Source: CAZDJQ01 sp964505765 (GTDB lineage Bacteria > Patescibacteriota > Microgenomatia > UBA12405 > JAHJSD01). Taken from it: a stretch of DNA of 5,652 nucleotides. Position numbers and translations under genes: made by a program. Each line of letters starts with the position of its first letter. The first letter of the stretch is position 1. Positions 1 through 4,344 of this stretch are shown here, piece by piece. The stretch is taken from NCBI GenBank assembly GCA_964505765.1, contig CAZDJQ010000039.1, positions 1 through 5,652 of the forward strand, read 5' to 3'. The notes below the pieces were generated by a model that had not been told where the DNA came from, searched no databases, and saw only the letters and a program-made list of their open reading frames with translations.

Positions 1-527
1 TAGTAGTTGGAAGTGGGATAGTATTCAAAGTAATATTTCAATATCTTATCGCCTTCGTCATAATAAAAATTGACAAACAATGTTTCTTCTCCTTTGCCGA
101 ACCGAATTTGATCTTCATCGACTGTTTCAATTTCCCATTCCTGTCCTTCTAATTCCTCAACATAATATTCTTTAACCTCCTCTATAGAAGCCTTCGCTAC
201 ATAATCTACTGCTGTCCGTTCCATCTCATTATCTTTGGTATAGCCAACGCGGACAGAACCGGGATAACGGCCGATAAAAGACAAATCTTCTGTCCCGACA
301 GAATCTTTTTCCGGCAGCGGTTCCCCTTCTACTTCAGTAAGTTGAGTGGTTTCTGTTTGTGTTTGTGGTTGTGTTCCTATTTGCTCTTCTACAGTTTCTT
401 GCTGTTGTTTAGAAGATTGAGTCAAAAAGTAGACAACTGCCCCCGCAATAATAAGTAGAACAATGATCAAAACAACCAATACTGTATTGCCTTGCTGGAA
501 TTGGCTATTATCTCTTGCTTCTTTCAC
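1..527 (-). CDS. Single-pass membrane-anchored protein of unknown function, 3' end cut by window edge
   Basis: The frame is open from a GTG at 527 to the window edge, giving 175 visible residues. The last two bases (TA) could begin a stop codon, so the protein may be almost complete. A short polar N-terminus (1-14) precedes a strong hydrophobic segment (about 15-35, rich in V, I and L), then a Gln/Thr/Glu-rich linker (about 37-75). A compact soluble domain starts near FIGRYPGS (84-91) and carries many Glu and Tyr, with K-E-Y-Y and E-W-E-I-E stretches. This suggests a signal anchor with the domain outside the membrane. GTG was chosen because no ATG lies in frame upstream of the membrane segment and a stop lies upstream. 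A consensus promoter places the -10 only 7 bases before this GTG, so the mRNA should be leaderless. I do not recognise the family. The membrane and linker layout is certain; the function is unknown. Confidence 0.8.
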   Translation of the reverse strand, partial: MKEARDNSQFQQGNTVLVVLIIVLLIIAGAVVYFLTQSSKQQQETVEEQIGTQPQTQTETTQLTEVEGEPLPEKDSVGTEDLSFIGRYPGSVRVGYTKDNEMERTAVDYVAKASIEEVKEYYVEELEGQEWEIETVDEDQIRFGKGEETLFVNFYYDEGDKILKYYFEYYPTSNY

Positions 528-534
528 TATTCCA

Positions 535-563
535 ATAGTAGACCATACAAAAATATTTGTCAA
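535..563 (-). promoter_or_regulatory. Sigma-70-type promoter of the leftward gene ending at the window edge
   Basis: On the minus strand TTGACA (558-563, 6/6 match) is followed by a 17-base spacer and TACTAT (535-540, 5/6 match). Only 7 bases (528-534) separate the -10 from the GTG start at 527, so transcription should begin at or next to the start codon. No Shine-Dalgarno sequence is present. This is the best promoter match in the window. Confidence 0.8.
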
Positions 564-652
564 ATATTTTAATCATCCTTTATTAAATATTTCTCAATAT
601 TCTCTAAATGCTCCTCATCAGTCTCGGCGCTTGGATACAATCAAAAAGGATT

Positions 653-1543
653 TCAAACAGCAGTATCTTGTCTAAACGTGTTTTTTAAAATGAGAAAACC
701 GAGGAACGCCCCGCAGATAATCATAATCCCTAAATATATTGTTGTTAAATAATCAAGAAAAGAACCTAAAGTAACGGCAATCAAATCATTACGGACAACA
801 TCTAAAGCCGGCGATTCAGAAGCAGGCATCTTCGGCAATACGCCAAGAATATTAGAACCGACAAGTTTACCCAAACCAAACTTCAAAGTAGAAAAAATCA
901 ACAGAACAATAGTTAAGTTTTTAAAATAACCCAAAAGATTTTCCTTATTAACAAGCACAAGTGCTAGGAAATAGATCGCCGTTAAACTTACTAATGCCCA
1001 TTGCAGATATCGGAAAACCTGATAGCCCCGGCGGACTTTCTGAAATTGATTCCAAACATCAGAAGGAATCTGGTTAGTTAAATCAAGTCTATCCGGCATA
1101 TTTCTAGTCAATCCGGAAATCTGTCCACTCATCTCCTGATCAAAATCAGCAAAACCCTCTGCCAAAGACTTTTTTAGCGGTGACAACTCAATTGTTAATT
1201 CAAGATCAGACTTCTTCCCTTTTAGATATCCAAAAATATTAGTTAATTTCTCCTCTACCTGCTGCTGCAGCCAATTGGTTGGCAATGACTGTTGAATAAT
1301 TTCTCCAAAATTTTCTGGGGGTATCGGCCCGGTTTGGTCCATTGGCAAATCCCCCTGCCCTTGATTTAAAACCAAGGCCGGAATTATCTCTGTTCCTGCT
1401 CTTTGATATAGGTTTATTTTTTTAAAGTTTTCAGCGTGAAAATTTGGTTGAAGGAAAGTGTTTTCTAACGAGACAAACAAAACCGCTAAAAATAAGCTTA
1501 ATAAAAAGAATAAGCTCAGAACAATGGTTAAAAACTTTTTCAT
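653..1543 (-). CDS. Multi-pass membrane protein with large extracytoplasmic helical domain, unknown function
   Basis: This is a complete 296-residue protein ending in TGA. It starts with MKKFLTIVLS and a hydrophobic segment (about 4-25) that acts as a signal anchor. A polar, mostly helical region of about 150 residues follows (26-178), then three more hydrophobic segments near 179-199, 206-226 and 266-287. With four membrane spans, the 26-178 domain should lie on one face, probably outside. There are no cysteines in the soluble domain and no catalytic motif that I recognise. It lies upstream of and on the same strand as the partial gene at 1-527, with about 125 bases between them that contain that gene's own promoter, so the two need not be one operon. 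A TATAAT lies 11 bases before the ATG and there is no Shine-Dalgarno sequence. The gene is certain; its function is unknown. Confidence 0.88.
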   Translation of the reverse strand: MKKFLTIVLSLFFLLSLFLAVLFVSLENTFLQPNFHAENFKKINLYQRAGTEIIPALVLNQGQGDLPMDQTGPIPPENFGEIIQQSLPTNWLQQQVEEKLTNIFGYLKGKKSDLELTIELSPLKKSLAEGFADFDQEMSGQISGLTRNMPDRLDLTNQIPSDVWNQFQKVRRGYQVFRYLQWALVSLTAIYFLALVLVNKENLLGYFKNLTIVLLIFSTLKFGLGKLVGSNILGVLPKMPASESPALDVVRNDLIAVTLGSFLDYLTTIYLGIMIICGAFLGFLILKNTFRQDTAV

Positions 1544-1554
1544 TGAATTAATCT

Positions 1555-1583
1555 ATTATAGACTAAACATCTTGTTAAAACAA
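1555..1583 (-). promoter_or_regulatory. Promoter of the multi-pass membrane protein gene
   Basis: On the minus strand TATAAT (1555-1560, 6/6) lies 17 bases downstream of TTGTTT (1578-1583, a weak -35 matching only TTG). The -10 ends 11 bases before the ATG at 1543, giving a predicted leader of about 4-5 bases. The bases between contain no purine-rich ribosome binding site. Confidence 0.6.
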
Positions 1584-1610
1584 AAAAGCGCACAGACATA
1601 CTTCAAACCC

Positions 1611-1645
1611 TTAAAAAATCAACAAAATTCACCGCAATTGGTGAA
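1611..1645 (-). terminator. Probable intrinsic terminator of the LPXTG gene
   Basis: Read leftward, TTCACC and GGTGAA (1640-1645 and 1628-1633) form a perfect 6-bp stem with a 6-base loop, followed by a T-rich tract (1611-1627, with runs of four and six T). The direction fits the leftward gene ending at 1724. The stem is short, and about 80 bases with two other inverted repeats separate it from the stop codon. Confidence 0.5.
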
Positions 1646-1649
1646 ATGT

Positions 1650-1665
1650 CGACCTTTTAAGGTCG
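1650..1665. repeat. 16-base palindrome, CGACCTT-tt-AAGGTCG
   Basis: Seven-base arms (1650-1656 and 1659-1665) are separated by two bases. It lies between the terminator-like hairpin on its left and the longer inverted repeat on its right. It could be a protein binding site or part of a compound repeat element; nothing in the sequence decides between these. Confidence 0.55.
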
Positions 1666-1666
1666 G

Positions 1667-1717
1667 TGGCGGAGCCTAAATCAGCTCAAATGCGTCAAGC
1701 CTCATTGGGCTCCGCCA
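1667..1717. repeat. 10-bp inverted repeat just downstream of the LPXTG gene
   Basis: TGGCGGAGCC (1667-1676) and GGCTCCGCCA (1708-1717) are perfect reverse complements separated by 31 bases. The right arm ends 6 bases past the LPXTG stop codon. The arms are very GC-rich compared with the AT-rich DNA to the left. This may be an RNA stem at the 3' end of the LPXTG mRNA or the border of an inserted segment. No T tract follows directly, so it is not itself a classical terminator. Confidence 0.6.
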
Positions 1718-1723
1718 TGTCGT

Positions 1724-2317
1724 TTATCGTCTTTTCCACCGAAGCCAAATGGCAGCGGCGAACGCCAAACCGCCAAGAGCAAGAGCAGCAGCAACTGCTA
1801 ACGGGTTCGACTCCGAACCGGTAACCGGTAGAAATGGTTCCGGCGTCGGCGTCGGCGTNNNNNNNNNNNNNNNNNNNNNNNNNNNNNNNNNNNNNNNNNN
1901 NNNNNNNNNNNNNNNNNNNNNNNNNNNNNNNNNNNNNNNNNNNNNNNNNNNNNNNNNNGGTTCTTCCGGCGGACACGGACCATGGGACAAAACGAATTGC
2001 CCCGACCACGATCCGTAAATCATGGTTTTGGCCTCCTCCACTCGGGAATCAAGGTTAGCAATAGTGGTGTAGTGACACACCCCACCCGACTGCTTACCCA
2101 ACCCCACCCTTTCGGTTTGCCCATTTTCCCAGGTAACTTCAATGTTATCTGGGCACATTCCCTCCTGTACTTCTGTTATCACAAAGTGCCACTCTTCCGA
2201 GTTGCACTCGTGATCGTCCAGTGCTTTTGCAAATATCCACTTTCCGTCTGCAAAAACTACGACGGAAACAACTAGCACAAACAATAGTGCTAATTTAACC
2301 ACTAGTACCTTCTTCAT
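1724..2317 (-). CDS. Secreted LPXTG-type surface protein with Thr-Pro linker (interrupted by assembly gap)
   Basis: The N-terminal half starts MKKVLVVKLA with a hydrophobic signal peptide (about 1-23) and a plausible cleavage site after VFA. A soluble domain with four cysteines (38, 55, 81, 115) follows and could hold two disulfides. The sequence then runs PCPPEE and a Pro codon into 100 N. Beyond the gap come TPTPTPEP, LPVTG (163-167), a hydrophobic Ala/Leu-rich stretch and the basic tail KRR. That is the layout of a sortase-type cell-wall sorting signal, so the protein is probably attached to the cell surface. A Shine-Dalgarno sequence (GGGAGG) lies 5 bases before the ATG, unlike most neighbours, and GC is higher than in the flanking genes (about 53-58% in 60-base lines I counted). 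The gap size is a placeholder, so the frame across it, the linker length and even identity as one gene are not proven. The Pro- and Thr-rich codons on both sides support one gene. The binding role of the domain is unknown. Confidence 0.8.
   Translation of the reverse strand: MKKVLVVKLALLFVLVVSVVVFADGKWIFAKALDDHECNSEEWHFVITEVQEGMCPDNIEVTWENGQTERVGLGKQSGGVCHYTTIANLDSRVEEAKTMIYGSWSGQFVLSHGPCPPEEXXXXXXXXXXXXXXXXXXXXXXXXXXXXXXXXXXTPTPTPEPFLPVTGSESNPLAVAAALALGGLAFAAAIWLRWKRR
1841..1858 (-). repeat. Hexanucleotide repeat coding for Thr-Pro, abutting the gap
   Basis: Three exact copies of ACGCCG (read on the minus strand) encode Thr-Pro three times and run straight into the N stretch. The true array is probably longer, which would explain why short reads could not be assembled through it. 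Copy number may vary between strains. Confidence 0.8.
1859..1958. other. Assembly gap, exactly 100 N
   Basis: A run of exactly 100 N is a scaffolder's placeholder, not a measured length. It lies inside the Thr-Pro linker of the LPXTG gene. The two halves of that gene are in frame only because 100 leaves a remainder of one on division by three, which a random placeholder would satisfy one time in three. Confidence 0.98.
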
Positions 2318-2322
2318 CGTTT

Positions 2323-2328
2323 CCTCCC
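2323..2328 (-). promoter_or_regulatory. Strong Shine-Dalgarno sequence of the LPXTG gene
   Basis: On the minus strand GGGAGG lies 5 bases before the ATG at 2317. It is the only strong Shine-Dalgarno sequence in the window and fixes this start. It also overlaps a segment that can pair with the upstream leader. Confidence 0.8.
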
Positions 2329-2393
2329 AAAAAACTCATTCTTTAGCGAATTTTTCTTCCTTCTCCCCTTGGGAGTTTCGGCCCAGACCAAGG
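2324..2393 (-). promoter_or_regulatory. Leader with competing stems over the LPXTG ribosome binding site
   Basis: In the leftward mRNA, CTCCCAA (2369-2375) can pair perfectly over 7 bp with TTGGGAG (2324-2330), which contains most of the Shine-Dalgarno sequence. The same CTCCC can instead form a local 5-bp, 3-base-loop hairpin with GGGAG (2363-2367), leaving the site free. A third option pairs CCTTGG (2388-2393) with CCAAGG (2367-2372). These pairings exclude one another, as in translational switches. They were found by eye, without energy calculation, and no known riboswitch is recognised. Confidence 0.35.
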
Positions 2394-2460
2394 ACCTTAA
2401 CTCATGGAAAGAATTCCGAATACATTTGCCTATCTATTTCTATCGGTTGGCAAGACCGTT

Positions 2461-2505
2461 GTTTGCTGCACACAAGGGCAGAATTTGCCCCTGAGTGCAG
2501 CAAAC
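2461..2505. repeat. 45-base near-perfect palindrome
   Basis: Eleven-base perfect arms (2461-2471 GTTTGCTGCAC and 2495-2505 GTGCAGCAAAC) enclose a second stem GGGCA/TGCCC (2476-2480 and 2486-2490) around a 5-base loop. Counting the bases between, 18 of 20 positions pair. No T tract follows on either strand, so it is not an intrinsic terminator. It may be an RNA stem in the LPXTG leader, a large operator, or a REP/MITE-like insertion. Confidence 0.8.
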
Positions 2506-2643
2506 AAGATGGAGGAAAACTGGTTGTCTGTGCGCTTGTAGAAACTTTAAGAAGGAAAGCTATCCAGCCGCTATTAACCTTAAGCTTGCCTACTTATTTG
2601 TTCCTACAAACACTAATATGTCAAAGTGCTAACAATAAATAAC

Positions 2644-2667
2644 AAAAAAAGCGCTAATGCTCTAGCG
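2644..2667 (-). terminator. Terminator-like hairpin just downstream of a leftward promoter
   Basis: Read leftward, CGCTA (2663-2667) and TAGCG (2652-2656) form a 5-bp stem with a 6-base loop, followed by C and seven T (2644-2650). The stem is short, so strength is uncertain. No protein gene ends just upstream of it. It lies only about 16 bases after the predicted start of the promoter at 2690-2718, which suggests either a tiny RNA or premature termination ahead of the LPXTG gene. Confidence 0.45.
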
Positions 2668-2689
2668 GTTATCTATCATTATAGAGTAT

Positions 2690-2718
2690 ATTATAAGGGA
2701 AAAGGGGTTATATGTCTA
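2690..2718 (-). promoter_or_regulatory. Leftward promoter, probable source of the LPXTG transcript
   Basis: On the minus strand TAGACA (2713-2718, 5/6) and TATAAT (2690-2695, 6/6) are separated by 17 bases. A second TATAAT lies at 2678-2683 without a clear -35. Predicted start is near 2683. No gene begins close downstream; the next leftward start codon is the LPXTG ATG at 2317. Confidence 0.55.
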
Positions 2719-2763
2719 TATTAAAGGATATTCAACTCCCCTAGTGTTTTACCGTGTGCCGAA

Positions 2764-2792
2764 TTGATTAAATAATTTAAATCGGTTATAAT
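2764..2792 (+). promoter_or_regulatory. Promoter of the excalibur gene, leaderless
   Basis: TTGATT (2764-2769), a 17-base spacer and TATAAT (2787-2792) are followed by only 6 bases before the ATG at 2799. The expected transcription start is therefore the A of the start codon. No Shine-Dalgarno sequence is present. Confidence 0.7.
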
Positions 2793-2798
2793 CCTCAT

Positions 2799-3260
2799 AT
2801 GGCAAAGAAAAAATCATCCTCAACCCAAAAGCTTCGCGGCAACAAAAAATTCCGTCTTGGTCTGATTCTTGTTCTGATGGCGATTATTGCCGTCTTGTTC
2901 TTTATTTGGGAAAAAGGCCGGATTGCCCTGATTGTTGCTTTTGTCCTTTTAACCGGCGCCCTTGGGCTTGAACTGACCGAAACCGACTGGGATCTGGGCA
3001 CACTTTGGCAGACCGGTTCATTTCAAGAAGCCCGAGTTGAGCGTGATGAATCCGGCAATATTCTCTATGACATTGAAGGAAATGTAACCACTAACAGCGA
3101 TATCGGCAAAAGTGCGGATAAATACAACTGCAGTGACTTTGACACTCAACCCGAAGCGCAGGCCTTTTTTGAAAAACTCGGTGGAATTGAAAACGACGTC
3201 CACCGCCTGGACGGAGACAATGACGGTGTTGCCTGCGAAAGCCTGCCGGCCGGACCTTAA
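2799..3260 (+). CDS. Membrane protein with C-terminal excalibur calcium-binding domain
   Basis: This is a 153-residue protein. A basic N-terminus (KKK and several Ser/Lys/Arg to about 18) leads into two hydrophobic segments (about 19-37 and 42-57) separated by a short WEKGR turn. A linker with two GN motifs (86-87, 94-95) follows, then the excalibur domain at about 108-149. Its marks are YNCSDF (109-114), the EAQAFFEKLGG helix (119-129), and D138-G-D140-N-D142-G with C146-E147 just after. The DxDxDG loop is the EF-hand-like calcium site of the family (Pfam Excalibur), and C111 and C146 are expected to form the family's disulfide. The domain therefore probably works outside the cell or on the membrane's outer face. 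Excalibur domains usually accompany nucleases or surface proteins; here no enzyme domain is fused. GC is high (57% in one 60-base line) compared with the next genes. The gene converges with the one at 3271-3720, with only 10 bases between their stop codons. Confidence 0.9.
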   Translation: MAKKKSSSTQKLRGNKKFRLGLILVLMAIIAVLFFIWEKGRIALIVAFVLLTGALGLELTETDWDLGTLWQTGSFQEARVERDESGNILYDIEGNVTTNSDIGKSADKYNCSDFDTQPEAQAFFEKLGGIENDVHRLDGDNDGVACESLPAGP

Positions 3261-3270
3261 ATAACCACGC

Positions 3271-3720
3271 TTAGAACATGCTTTGAGCTTTAATTAACTT
3301 TGTCAATTCCGCCTCATTTAAAGCAGTATCATCGGTTGTCAGTTGATAATCATAAGAACCGGAACTCCATAATACAGCTGACCAATCACTTGGTAAATTA
3401 GGATTTTCCCCCACTCCAAAATAACAAACTTCCTGACCTCCCATTTCTTTCTGTGTTCCTTCACAATCAAACGGATATTTATTACTTTTAATTATTCGAA
3501 TTGATTTGTCTTCCTTTTCCAATACTGTTTCATAAAGCTTCCCGATGTCCGACTCCCTCATCTCCGCCTCCTTTGTCACACTATAACCAGATGGAATATA
3601 AAACTCTAATGATTTTTTAGGATTTAAACTGCTTAACAATCCACTAAAAAAAAGGGCTAAAATAACTAAAAGAATTACTGCTCCTAATCCAATTAAAATA
3701 TACTTGGCTGTTTTAGACAT
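3271..3720 (-). CDS. Single-pass membrane-anchored protein of unknown function
   Basis: This is a 149-residue protein: a short basic N-terminus, one hydrophobic segment (about 7-30), and a soluble domain (33-149) expected outside the membrane. The domain has two cysteines (86 and 99), which could form a disulfide, and ends in a Glu/Leu/Lys helix. I do not recognise the family, although the layout resembles small signal-anchored proteins common in reduced bacterial genomes. A Shine-Dalgarno-like AGGTGG (3725-3730) lies 4 bases before the ATG, making this one of only two genes here with such a site. It follows the MazG-like gene on the same strand with 71 bases between, so co-transcription is possible. 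No clear terminator lies between it and the converging excalibur gene. Confidence 0.82.
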   Translation of the reverse strand: MSKTAKYILIGLGAVILLVILALFFSGLLSSLNPKKSLEFYIPSGYSVTKEAEMRESDIGKLYETVLEKEDKSIRIIKSNKYPFDCEGTQKEMGGQEVCYFGVGENPNLPSDWSAVLWSSGSYDYQLTTDDTALNEAELTKLIKAQSMF

Positions 3721-3791
3721 GTAACCACCTTCTTTAATAATTCCAGCTTAACATAAAAAAAGATTTTCAGAAGTTTTCGCTTATCTTTAAA

Positions 3792-4154
3792 TCATTCCTC
3801 TTTCTTCCTGCGATATTTCAGTTTCTGCTTCTTATAAAAACTGGCGTTATGTTTTCCATTGAATTTCTCTTCCGGATACTTATTTTTATTCTTCTCAATT
3901 TTATCTTTAACAATTTCAAATAGTTCAAGATTGCACTTATCACACAACATAACTAGATACCAAAAAACATCAGCTATCTCTTCTCCAATTTCTTCATAAT
4001 CCTGAGAGCCCGATGAAGGAGTCCACTGATAATGTTCCAACAATTCTGAAGCTTCAATCACAATAGATTTTGCGATATCGGGTTCATTAGGATCCCAGCC
4101 TCGTGCTTTAGTAAATTCCATAATTTCTTTAATTAAATCTTCTATTTTATTCAT
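3792..4154 (-). CDS. MazG-like nucleotide pyrophosphohydrolase
   Basis: Enzymes of this all-alpha NTP-PPase family hydrolyse (d)NTPs to (d)NMP and pyrophosphate, often clearing unwanted nucleotides such as dCTP or modified dNTPs. The 120-residue length fits the single-domain dCTPase/RS21-C6-like branch. Visible marks are RGWDPNEPDIAKS (18-30), the metal-binding ExxE in EASELLEHYQW (E34, E37), and the second metal motif ExxD in EEIADVFWYL (E59, D62). The C-terminal NKYPEEKFNGKHN (91-103) matches the family's KYP...G ending. All four acidic ligands are present, so it should be active with magnesium in the cytoplasm. Substrate cannot be told from sequence. It ends in TGA and is divergent from nrdR. 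GATAAT lies 5 bases before the ATG without a clear -35, and there is no Shine-Dalgarno sequence. The lysine-rich tail (from about 104) extends slightly past the conserved region. Confidence 0.9.
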   Translation of the reverse strand: MNKIEDLIKEIMEFTKARGWDPNEPDIAKSIVIEASELLEHYQWTPSSGSQDYEEIGEEIADVFWYLVMLCDKCNLELFEIVKDKIEKNKNKYPEEKFNGKHNASFYKKQKLKYRRKKEE

Positions 4155-4159
4155 AGTTA

Positions 4160-4165
4160 ATTATC
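4160..4165 (-). promoter_or_regulatory. -10-like hexamer of the MazG-like gene
   Basis: On the minus strand GATAAT (5/6 match) lies 5 bases before the ATG at 4154. No good -35 was found at 16-18 bases. It is listed because its distance matches the leaderless pattern of the other genes. Confidence 0.4.
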
Positions 4166-4240
4166 TAACTTGTAACACTTACCTTCTGGCCCGGAAATTC
4201 CTCTTTCCTCTCTCATATAAAATTATCCTAACAAAGATGC

Positions 4241-4250
4241 CAATATATTG
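4241..4250. promoter_or_regulatory. Possible NrdR-box core between the MazG-like gene and nrdR
   Basis: CAATATATTG is a perfect 10-base palindrome that fits the core of the NrdR box (C-w-A-t-A-T-a-T-w-G). It lies 94 bases before nrdR and 86 bases before the MazG-like start. NrdR boxes normally come as a pair about three helical turns apart, and I see no second copy. The flanks (tgc and ata) do not match the outer ACA/TGT, so chance in AT-rich DNA is possible. Confidence 0.25.
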
Positions 4251-4331
4251 ATATGGGAAGATATAGATATAAAATTAAAAATTACAGGGATAATTAAAAC
4301 AAGATTACTTTTAAAATGTACAAAAGATATG

Positions 4332-4337
4332 TATACT
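4332..4337 (+). promoter_or_regulatory. -10 hexamer of nrdR, leaderless
   Basis: TATACT (5/6) ends 7 bases before the nrdR ATG at 4345, so transcription should start at the start codon. The region 17-18 bases upstream is A/T-rich with only a weak -35. No Shine-Dalgarno sequence is present. Confidence 0.55.
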
Positions 4338-4344
4338 GGTTGAT

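Larger units (their letters stand above)
2318..2798. other. 481-base non-coding region between divergent genes, rich in structure
   Basis: No convincing protein gene lies between the LPXTG gene (leftward) and the excalibur gene (rightward). From right to left it holds the rightward promoter at 2764-2792, a leftward promoter at 2690-2718, a hairpin with a T tract at 2644-2667, a 45-base palindrome at 2461-2505, and inverted repeats at 2324-2393 around the LPXTG ribosome binding site. If the leftward promoter serves the LPXTG gene, its 5' untranslated leader would be about 365 bases. That is far longer than the leaders implied for the other genes here. Confidence 0.7.

Noticed and set aside
590..635. 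CTGATGAG (614-621, minus strand) with a GAGAAA downstream, resembling a hammerhead ribozyme core
   Set aside because: The bases between cannot form stem II and there are no complementary flanks for stems I and III, so the match is chance.
463..675. Rightward 70-codon open frame over the start region of the leftward partial gene
   Set aside because: It overlaps the signal anchor, promoter and end of two well-supported leftward genes, has no ribosome binding site, and its translation has no coherent features.
1667..1717. Idea that the GC-rich inverted repeat marks terminal repeats of a transposon carrying the LPXTG gene
   Set aside because: Both arms lie on the same side of the gene, no matching copy was found beyond 2317, and no transposase or target duplication is visible.
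1695..2058. Several open frames on both strands running through the 100 N
   Set aside because: They are open only because N codons cannot be stops. Their translations are Arg/Ala-rich shadows of the GC-rich LPXTG gene.
2295..2339. Leftward 14-codon frame overlapping the LPXTG start (MSFLGGNDEEGTSG)
   Set aside because: It has no Shine-Dalgarno sequence of its own and simply reads the ribosome binding site and start region of the LPXTG gene in another frame.
2404..2541. Rightward 45-codon frame (MERIPNTFAYLF...) across the 45-base palindrome
   Set aside because: An AGGA lies 9-10 bases upstream, so translation is not impossible, but the protein has no recognisable features, half of it is encoded by the palindrome, and no -10 lies nearby.
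2619..2624. Perfect leftward TTGACA
   Set aside because: No -10 hexamer with more than three matches lies 16-18 bases downstream, so it was not called a promoter.
3733..3791. Possible terminator between the MazG-like gene and the 3271-3720 gene (T tract at 3756-3762, minus strand)
   Set aside because: The T run is present but no stem of useful length precedes it.
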